Below are positions 1-5,053 of a stretch of DNA of 5,053 bases, in pieces. The position numbers were made by a program, and so were the translations under genes. The notes beneath the pieces were generated by a model. That model was not told the DNA's origin, searched no databases, and saw nothing but the letters and a program-made list of their open reading frames with translations. Origin of the DNA: Candidatus Dormiibacterota bacterium. GTDB lineage: Bacteria; Chloroflexota; Dormibacteria; Dormibacterales; Dormibacteraceae. The stretch's first letter is position 1, and the number at the start of each line of letters is the position of its first letter. Where the stretch lies: positions 1 through 5,053 of the forward strand of contig CATPBF010000187.1 of assembly GCA_955652585.1 (NCBI GenBank), read 5' to 3'.

Positions 1-598
1 GCGGCGCGGCGGTGGCACGTTCGTGATCCTGCTCTGACGGTTCGATGCCATCGAGCCGCGCCAGTGTGTCGACCAACAGCTCGGCGCCCATACGCGCCAG
101 CCGTGCAGTCAGTCCTGGCGCATCTTCCCGCAGGCCGATTTCGGTGCGCCGCATGGAGAGGATCGGTCCGTGGTCGAGCTGCTCATCCATCCTCATGATG
201 GTGACGCCTGTCTCGCGGTCGCCCGCCAGGATCGCATGCGCGATCGGCGCCGCACCACGGTGTCGTGGCAGTAGCGAGGCGTGGACGTTGACCACTCCAT
301 GGGCAGGAATCGACAGTACGTCGGCGGGGACTATCTGCCCGTAGGCGACCACGACCATCACGTCCGGATTCAGCTCGCGCAGACGAGCGACCACAACCGG
401 GTCGCGGACCTTCTCCGGCTGCAGAACCGGCAGCCCAACCTCCTGCGCGGCGACCTTGACCGGCGACGGAGTGATCTTTCCCCGATTGCCCGGCCGGTCC
501 GGCTGCGTGATCACGAGCACGATCTCGTGGCCCGCCGCGTGCAGCGCCTGCAGCGAAGGCACGGCGAATGCGGCCGTGCCCGCGAAAACGATTCTCAG
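1..598 (-). CDS. fmt: Methionyl-tRNA formyltransferase, N-terminal part (cut by window start)
   Basis: Fmt transfers a formyl group from 10-formyltetrahydrofolate to initiator Met-tRNA in the cytoplasm. About 199 residues are visible out of a family length near 310; the rest lies beyond base 1. The N-terminus [15 protein letters not shown] is the classic Fmt opening, followed by [11 protein letters not shown]. The formyltransferase core is intact: N104 and H106 in [16 protein letters not shown], and D142 in LDHGPIL, matching the Asn-His-Asp catalytic set of the family. The residue after D142 is His where Thr or Ala is more usual. The C-terminal tRNA-binding domain is not in view. No ATG, GTG or TTG exists in this frame between the preceding in-frame stop inside def and the conserved core. 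The start is therefore taken as CTG at 598-596, exactly where family members have Met. It follows the def stop by 13 nt. Function is secure; the start codon is inferred. Confidence 0.96.
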   Translation of the reverse strand, partial: MRIVFAGTAAFAVPSLQALHAAGHEIVLVITQPDRPGNRGKITPSPVKVAAQEVGLPVLQPEKVRDPVVVARLRELNPDVMVVVAYGQIVPADVLSIPAHGVVNVHASLLPRHRGAAPIAHAILAGDRETGVTIMRMDEQLDHGPILSMRRTEIGLREDAPGLTARLARMGAELLVDTLARLDGIEPSEQDHERATAAP

Positions 599-609
599 GA
601 AGGTGGTGG

Positions 610-613
610 CCTT
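610..613 (-). promoter_or_regulatory. Possible Shine-Dalgarno for fmt
   Basis: On the minus strand, AAGG overlaps the def stop codon (TTTAAGG) and lies 11 nt before the CTG proposed as the fmt start. The spacing is slightly long but usable. Because it overlaps the upstream stop, it would fit translational coupling of fmt to def. The match is only four bases, so it supports the CTG start weakly. Confidence 0.35.
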
Positions 614-1109
614 AAACCGAAGCCGCCGCCACGGCCTCGAGGTCCTCGACCCGACGCAGCGTTTCGAGGCTGGTCAGTTGGTCGATGAACAGAACGCCGT
701 CGAGGTGGTCTAGTTCGTGCTGGAAGGCGCGCGCCGTGAACCCGCTCGACTTGATGCGCACCTCTTTGCCGTGGCGGTTGCGCGCCTTAACCACGACGGT
801 CTCGAAGCGCTTCACCTCGCCCACCCATCCGGGGTAGCTCAGGCACCCCTCGGGGCCGATCTGCTCGCCGGCGTGCTTGACGATCTCCGGATTCACGAGG
901 CCCCAGATCTGGTTGTCGTCGCCCTTGACCACGCACACGCGCAGCGGCACGCCGATCTGGTTCGCGGCGAGACCTGCGCCGGGAGCATCGAGCATGGTTT
1001 CGGTGAGGTCGTCGATTAGGCGTTGGATAGACGTGTCGACGCGCGACACCTTCTTTGCCTTTTCGCGAAGCACCGGTTGCTCGAACGTCAGGATTGGTCG
1101 GATGGCCAC
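612..1109 (-). CDS. def: Peptide deformylase
   Basis: This metal-dependent hydrolase removes the N-formyl group from the first methionine of new proteins at the ribosome exit. The protein is 165 aa, normal for the family. All three family motifs are present: motif 1 [10 protein letters not shown] (residues 44-53), motif 2 EGCLSYPG (87-94) with metal ligand C89, and motif 3 QHELDH (130-135) with metal ligands H131 and H135 and catalytic E132. Motif 1 has Asn where Pro is common (LAANQ versus LAAPQ). The start is GTG at 1109, giving [18 protein letters not shown], a typical deformylase N-terminus. The open frame continues upstream to 1397, but that part overlaps the amidase and looks like low-complexity Arg/Gly/Pro shadow translation. 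No strong Shine-Dalgarno precedes the GTG. The gene sits 41 nt after the amidase and 13 nt before fmt, its functional partner. Confidence 0.98.
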   Translation of the reverse strand: MAIRPILTFEQPVLREKAKKVSRVDTSIQRLIDDLTETMLDAPGAGLAANQIGVPLRVCVVKGDDNQIWGLVNPEIVKHAGEQIGPEGCLSYPGWVGEVKRFETVVVKARNRHGKEVRIKSSGFTARAFQHELDHLDGVLFIDQLTSLETLRRVEDLEAVAAASV

Positions 1110-1150
1110 GAGATCGATTTTACCCGGCCACCCTCGGACCCAATCGGTTC

Positions 1151-2680
1151 TTAGCTGAGGGCCGGAGGCACGCGTGGGTAGTCGACCGAGCCCGACAGCG
1201 AATTTTCGACTGCGGCCATCACGGCCAAGATGAGGTCTTCGCGATTGGGCCTGGCGGCGACCTGGACGCCGACCGGCAGGCCGGCACTGCCCTGATCGAC
1301 TCGCCGTGCCGCCCGGTCCATCATGTCTCCCCCGCGCGGCCGGCGGTCCATCTCGACTGGCCGCACCCTCGTCACCGGGACCACTCCGGCCGGCCAACCC
1401 AAGAGGTTGTAGAGCGCTGTGTAGCTCACGCTGGCCGGCCCGAGGTCCGCGCTGGCGCCGTGCGTCAGTGCGGGTAGCGCGTTGGGTGGGCAGAGCAGAA
1501 CATCCACGCCGGCGGCCCTGACCGCGGCCTCGAAGCGGACTCGGTACGCGTCGCGCCGCGCGACCAGGGCCAGCGTCTCCTCCGCACTCCGCACGCCCGT
1601 GGTCCTGATCAAGTGCGACAGGCGTCTCTGGCCCGCGACGATCAGTCCCGCGCCGAGGACGGGCCGCAACCAGGCTGACATGGTCGCGAGCTGCATCAGC
1701 TGTGCGACGCGCGAGTCTTTCTGCTCGCCCGCAAGCAAGGTCACGTACGCCGCTCCGCCGTCGGCTGTGAACAGTCCATAGAAGATGTCGAGCGCTTCCA
1801 ACACGGCCGGCGGCTCGAACCGCACGACACGCGCGCCGGCCGCTTCGAGGAGGGTGGCCGCCTGCAGTACGGCGCGCCGAACGGCGGCGGATGCCGTCAT
1901 GAAGCCGTCGTCGTCATACGTGCCGATGACGAGGCCATTGAGCGTCGAATCGGGAATGGGCGCTCCGAGAACGTCCATCGCCAGCTTGAGGTCGGCCACA
2001 CTCCGGGCGATCGGCCCAGCCGAATCGGGCACGGCGGAAACATGACCGAAGAGGAACTGGTCCGCGGTGCCGGCGAGGCTGAGGCGACCGGGGGTTGCGC
2101 GCAGGCCGCACAGTCCGCAGAAATGCGCGGGCACCCTCACGCTGCCGCCGATGTCCGTCCCGAGGCCGAGCGGCGATGCCCTGGCCGCCACCAACGCCGC
2201 CTCGCCGCCGCTGCTCCCGCCCGGGGTGCGCGCGAGATCCCACGGATTGTTGGTGCGCCCGAAGAGCGGATTGTCCGACTCGACGTACAGCTCGAGCTGG
2301 GCCAGATTGCTCTTCGCCGTGATGATCGCGCCCGCGGCGCGCAGCCGGCTGACCAGCTCCGCATCGTCGCCCTTGAGATTCCCGGCGCGGCCGATGAGCC
2401 CGGCGGTGGTCGCGGTCCCCACGACGTCGAAGCACTCCTTGACCGTCACCGGCACGCCGTAGAGCTTCTGGCCGTCGCGTGGCTTGCCCTGGTCGGCGGC
2501 CTTCGCAGCCGCCACCGCCTGGTCGCCAAGCGACACCGCCACCGCATTGATCTTCGCTTCGACCTCGCTCTGCCGCTCGAGGTGCGCCGACACAACCTCG
2601 CTCGACGAGAAGCGGCGGGCGGCAATGCCTGTGGCCAGGTCGCCGGCGCCCATCGCCGTGAGCTCGGATCCCGTCCCCAC
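1151..2680 (-). CDS. Amidase-signature family hydrolase
   Basis: This 509-aa protein belongs to the amidase signature (AS) family, which hydrolyses carboxylic amides with a Ser-cisSer-Lys triad. The triad is visible: K81 in PVTVKECFDV, cis-Ser S156 in TPGGSSGGEAAL, and nucleophile S180 in GLGTDIGGSVRVPA. The spacings K-S 99 and S-S 24 are those of the family. The stretch SPLGLGTDIGGS followed by FCGLCGLRATPGRLS, and NPLFGRTNNPW before the cis-Ser, resemble fatty-acid-amide-hydrolase-type and general amidases more than GatA. No gatB or gatC is in view, so I do not call it gatA. The C-terminal SAGLPVGVQVAARP block is also typical. There is no signal peptide or membrane segment, so it is likely cytosolic. 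The start is GTG at 2680; ATG at 2653 (codon 10) is an alternative, and neither has a convincing Shine-Dalgarno. It lies 25 nt after priA. The substrate is unknown. Confidence 0.93.
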   Translation of the reverse strand: MGTGSELTAMGAGDLATGIAARRFSSSEVVSAHLERQSEVEAKINAVAVSLGDQAVAAAKAADQGKPRDGQKLYGVPVTVKECFDVVGTATTAGLIGRAGNLKGDDAELVSRLRAAGAIITAKSNLAQLELYVESDNPLFGRTNNPWDLARTPGGSSGGEAALVAARASPLGLGTDIGGSVRVPAHFCGLCGLRATPGRLSLAGTADQFLFGHVSAVPDSAGPIARSVADLKLAMDVLGAPIPDSTLNGLVIGTYDDDGFMTASAAVRRAVLQAATLLEAAGARVVRFEPPAVLEALDIFYGLFTADGGAAYVTLLAGEQKDSRVAQLMQLATMSAWLRPVLGAGLIVAGQRRLSHLIRTTGVRSAEETLALVARRDAYRVRFEAAVRAAGVDVLLCPPNALPALTHGASADLGPASVSYTALYNLLGWPAGVVPVTRVRPVEMDRRPRGGDMMDRAARRVDQGSAGLPVGVQVAARPNREDLILAVMAAVENSLSGSVDYPRVPPALS

Positions 2681-2705
2681 CGCCGGTAGCTTATCGGCTA
2701 GATCG

Positions 2706-4709
2706 CTAGGTCACGGGGTCGACGTCGAAGCTCCAGCCACGCCGCGGGGCCAGATGCCGCGCCCGCTCGAGCCCGAGACCCTTGAGCGTCACCTGCCAGC
2801 GGTACTCGCCCCGCAACCGGTGCATGAACGCGGGTGAGGGGCCCATGACGCGGATTCCCTCCACGCCATCCTTCAACAGGCCCGCCGCGATCGACTCCGC
2901 CGCCTCGCGAGCGGAGGCGGCAGCGCGAGCGTCGTCGGTGTCCGAACGTGTCAGCACCGCCAGGTCGGCAAACGGCGGGAACGTGAACGCTTTTCGCGAC
3001 GGCAGCTCGGCCGCGTAGAAACCCTCGTAATCGCCCACCGCCGCGCAGCGCAGGCTGTAGTGCTCCGGATTGCTCGTCTGCACGACCACCGAGGATGGCC
3101 GGCCGTCGCGGCCGGCACGTCCCGCGACCTGCACGACCAGGGAGAAGGTGTTCTCCGCCGACCGATAGTCGGGGAAGTGCAGGGGTAGATCGGCGTCGAC
3201 GACGCCCACGCAGGTCACGGCCGGGAGGTCGAGACCGCGCGCAACCAGCTGCGTGCCGACCAGGATGTCAGCGCGACGCTCGGAGAACGCCTCCCAGATC
3301 TGGAAGTAAGCATCGGGCCCGCGGGCGACGTCGCTGTCGAGGCGAAGAACGCGAGCACTCGGCCAGATCCGCTTGACCATGCTCTCCAGGCGCTGCGTGC
3401 CCATCCCTAAAGCCCGGATGTTGCGGCTGCCGCAGTGGTCGCACGTTGCCGGCATCGCCCGCGAGTAACCGCAGTAGTGGCAGACCAGGCCGTCGAACTG
3501 GTTCTGTGCGCCCTGCGCGCGCCCGGCCGCATGCTGGACAAGAGATACCGAGCAGCCGAGGCACTGCACCGATTTTCCGCAGTCGCGACACATGACGTAG
3601 GTCGACATCCCGCGACGGTTCAGGTACAGGATCACCTGCTCCTCGTTCTGGAGCGTGCGTTCGACCACCTCGAGCAGGCGCTTCGAAAGCGGCTGCCGGT
3701 TGCCGGCGGCGAACTCGTCGCGCATGTCGACCAGCTCCACCTCGGCATCCTGGCCGCGCACCCGGTGTGTCAGCGTCGCCAGCGCAAGGTCGCCCCGCTG
3801 CGCGTCGTGGTACGCAACGACGCTCGGGGTCGCCGAGCCGGCGACCAGCCGCGCCCCGCTGACCGCGGCCAGCCGGCGCGCGACCCAACCCGTCTCGTAC
3901 CGCGGCGTGCGGTCCTGCTTGTAGGCCGCCGATCCCTCTTCGTCCAGGCAGACCAGGCCGAGTCGCGGGATGGGCGCGAATACCGCCGACCGGCTGCCGA
4001 GGACCACGTCGGCCTGGCCCCGGCGCACCCGCCACCATTGCTGCGCACGCTCGAGCTCGGTGAGCTGGCTGTGCAGGATCGCGATCGGCGCGCGCAATCG
4101 ACTCCGCACGCGCTCGACGAGTTGGGGTGTCAATGAGATCTCCGGCACCAGCAGCAGCACGCGCAGCTGATGTGCCAGTGCTGCTTCCGCCGCGCTCAGA
4201 TAGACCTCGGTCTTGCCGCTTGCGATGACCCCATGCAGCAGCGTGAGCTGGTTGGCCGATATCACCTCCAGGGCGGCCTGCTGCTCAGCCGTGAGGATCG
4301 GCTTCTGCGGCTCCGCGTGGGCCGCGGTTGCGAACTCCAGCAGGCGGCTGTGGCGCCGCTGTCGCGTGGACGCGCCCTCGCCGGTCGAGCCCTTGGACCT
4401 CACCCGCGGCGGGAGCATCGCGCGCAGGCACTCGATCAGCGGCACCCAGTAGTGGTCGGCGACCATACGCGCCAAAGCGACCTGGTGCGGCAGGAGCAGC
4501 GGCTCGGCGCCGGCGCCCACGATCGGCTTCACTTCCACGTCCGGTTGCTCGGTGCCCATCGAAACGACGTAGCCGAAGGTGGTGCGGCGCCCGAACGGAA
4601 CCGTGACGCGATGTCCGGGCACCACGTCCACGCCTTCCGGGACCGAATAGGAGTAGGTCTCGCGATCCAGGGCGCGGGCCGCCTCGACCGCTACTTCGGC
4701 GTACAGCAA
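2706..4709 (-). CDS. priA: Primosomal protein N' (replication restart helicase PriA), short form
   Basis: PriA recognises stalled forks and D-loops and reloads the replicative helicase. The protein is 667 aa, against 732 in E. coli. In order: 3'-DNA-binding domain (about 1-104, AEVAVEAARALDRETYSYSVP), a short basic linker (about 105-136) where the winged helix normally lies, helicase lobe 1 with Walker A GVIASGKT (160-167, K166), Walker B DEEG (256-259) and motif III GSATPS (291-296). The zinc region follows, with four CxxC pairs (C374/C377, C383/C386, C410/C413, C423/C426). Lobe 2 has GTQLVARGLD (485-494) and motif VI QVAGRAGR (527-534). The C-terminal domain has FPPFADLA and RLRGEYRWQ. Two oddities are the DEEH-to-DEEG change and a roughly 9-residue insertion between the second and third CxxC pairs. 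The start is TTG at 4709, 4 nt after the coaBC stop; no ATG or GTG is available upstream in frame. Tight spacing suggests coupling to coaBC. Confidence 0.97.
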   Translation of the reverse strand: MLYAEVAVEAARALDRETYSYSVPEGVDVVPGHRVTVPFGRRTTFGYVVSMGTEQPDVEVKPIVGAGAEPLLLPHQVALARMVADHYWVPLIECLRAMLPPRVRSKGSTGEGASTRQRRHSRLLEFATAAHAEPQKPILTAEQQAALEVISANQLTLLHGVIASGKTEVYLSAAEAALAHQLRVLLLVPEISLTPQLVERVRSRLRAPIAILHSQLTELERAQQWWRVRRGQADVVLGSRSAVFAPIPRLGLVCLDEEGSAAYKQDRTPRYETGWVARRLAAVSGARLVAGSATPSVVAYHDAQRGDLALATLTHRVRGQDAEVELVDMRDEFAAGNRQPLSKRLLEVVERTLQNEEQVILYLNRRGMSTYVMCRDCGKSVQCLGCSVSLVQHAAGRAQGAQNQFDGLVCHYCGYSRAMPATCDHCGSRNIRALGMGTQRLESMVKRIWPSARVLRLDSDVARGPDAYFQIWEAFSERRADILVGTQLVARGLDLPAVTCVGVVDADLPLHFPDYRSAENTFSLVVQVAGRAGRDGRPSSVVVQTSNPEHYSLRCAAVGDYEGFYAAELPSRKAFTFPPFADLAVLTRSDTDDARAAASAREAAESIAAGLLKDGVEGIRVMGPSPAFMHRLRGEYRWQVTLKGLGLERARHLAPRRGWSFDVDPVT

Positions 4710-4713
4710 CGGC

Positions 4714-5053
4714 TTACTTGAGACGAGGTTTGATGAGGTCCAGGATGCGGTCGGCCATCGCGCGCTTGGTCATTCGCGGCAGCTCCTCGCGAGACCCGTC
4801 CACGAACAGCATCATGCCCTCGTTGTAATCGCTGCCGAAGCCGATGTCCTTGCGCGAGATGTCGTTGGCCACGATCGCCTGCAGCCCTTTCTTCTGCATC
4901 TTCTCCAGGGCCTTGGCGGCGAGGTCTGATCCCTCAGCCGCAAAGCCGACCCTGAACACCCCCTGTCCTTCCTTCTCCTTGCCGAGCGCAGCCACCAGGT
5001 CGGGAATCTGCTCGAGCTCGAGCGTGAGCCGAGACGTTTCTTCGCGCCGAAGC
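4714..5053 (-). CDS. coaBC: CoaBC C-terminal part: phosphopantothenate-cysteine ligase domain (cut by window end)
   Basis: CoaBC is a bifunctional coenzyme A synthesis enzyme. The CoaC half decarboxylates phosphopantothenoylcysteine, and the CoaB half joins 4'-phosphopantothenate to cysteine using a nucleotide triphosphate. Only the last 112 residues are here, out of about 400 expected, all from CoaB. The visible opening LRREETSRLTLELEQIPDL corresponds to the segment right after the family's catalytic KxKK lysine; that lysine would be the codon straddling the window edge (its last base, G at minus-strand position 5053, is compatible with AAG). Then come VGFAAEG (35-41), IVANDISRKDIGFGSDYN (60-77), and KRAMADRILDLI at the end, all typical of CoaB C-termini. 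A GTG at 4995 is an internal codon, not a start. The gene ends in TAA at 4716-4714, 4 nt before priA. A CoaB-only protein cannot be excluded because the N-terminal half is not seen. Confidence 0.94.
   Translation of the reverse strand, partial: LRREETSRLTLELEQIPDLVAALGKEKEGQGVFRVGFAAEGSDLAAKALEKMQKKGLQAIVANDISRKDIGFGSDYNEGMMLFVDGSREELPRMTKRAMADRILDLIKPRLK

Noticed and set aside
1110..1150. 41-nt gap between amidase and def as a possible promoter
   Set aside because: No convincing -35/-10 pair or repeat is visible in so short a stretch, and the strand and spacing fit the same operon.
1110..1397. Upstream extension of the deformylase reading frame on the minus strand
   Set aside because: It overlaps the amidase coding region in another frame, is rich in Arg/Gly/Pro, and has no similarity to deformylase. 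The GTG at 1109 gives the normal family N-terminus.
1151..2680. Calling the amidase gatA (Glu-tRNA(Gln) amidotransferase subunit A)
   Set aside because: It shares the triad and its spacing with GatA, but the surrounding motifs are of the general/FAAH-like type and no gatB or gatC is nearby.
2042..2689. 215-aa open frame on the plus strand, antisense to the amidase
   Set aside because: It is a complement-strand shadow of a confident gene in G+C-rich DNA. The translation is Ala/Arg/Leu-rich and shows no recognisable motif.
2681..2710. Small inverted repeats in the priA-amidase gap (TAGC/GCTA and CTAG/CTAG)
   Set aside because: The stems are only 4 bp with no T-run, too short for a terminator or operator. 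The 25-nt gap fits read-through transcription.
3268..4038. 256-aa open frame on the minus strand inside priA
   Set aside because: It is an out-of-frame reading of priA, rich in Arg/Gly/Pro/Ala, with no domain signal.
3435..4136. 233-aa open frame on the plus strand, antisense to priA
   Set aside because: It lies wholly within conserved priA helicase motifs on the other strand and its composition is typical of a shadow frame.

Overview
The window is a compact, one-directional stretch of a G+C-rich bacterial chromosome. Every supportable gene lies on the minus strand, so the genes are transcribed in the order coaBC (3' part only) -> priA -> amidase -> def -> fmt (5' part only). Gaps between them are 4, 25, 41 and 13 nt, which suggests a single operon with no internal promoter or terminator that I can see. 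No RNA gene, mobile element, CRISPR array or large repeat was found. Both ends of the window cut through genes.

Region by region: 4714-5053 is the C-terminal part of the CoaB half of CoaBC (coenzyme A synthesis). 2706-4709 is the replication-restart helicase PriA, in a short form without room for a normal winged-helix domain and with a changed Walker B box (DEEG instead of DEEH). 1151-2680 is an amidase-signature hydrolase with an intact Lys-Ser-Ser triad. 612-1109 is peptide deformylase. 1-598 is the N-terminal two thirds of methionyl-tRNA formyltransferase. CoaBC-PriA-Def-Fmt is a well-known bacterial gene neighbourhood. Def and Fmt work as a pair: Fmt formylates initiator Met-tRNA and Def removes the formyl group from new proteins. 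The amidase between priA and def is the accessory element.

The organism cannot be named from this window. High G+C, a short PriA and weak Shine-Dalgarno sequences would fit a G+C-rich Terrabacteria lineage such as Chloroflexota, Dormibacterota or a relative, but this is only a guess. None of the four start sites inside the window is ATG by best reading: priA starts with TTG, the amidase with GTG, def with GTG, and fmt apparently with CTG.

The window is mostly a conserved housekeeping operon and I found no evidence of a new multi-gene system. The points most worth a second look are the forced CTG start of fmt, the DEEG motif and reduced N-terminal region of PriA, and the unexplained amidase inside the operon.
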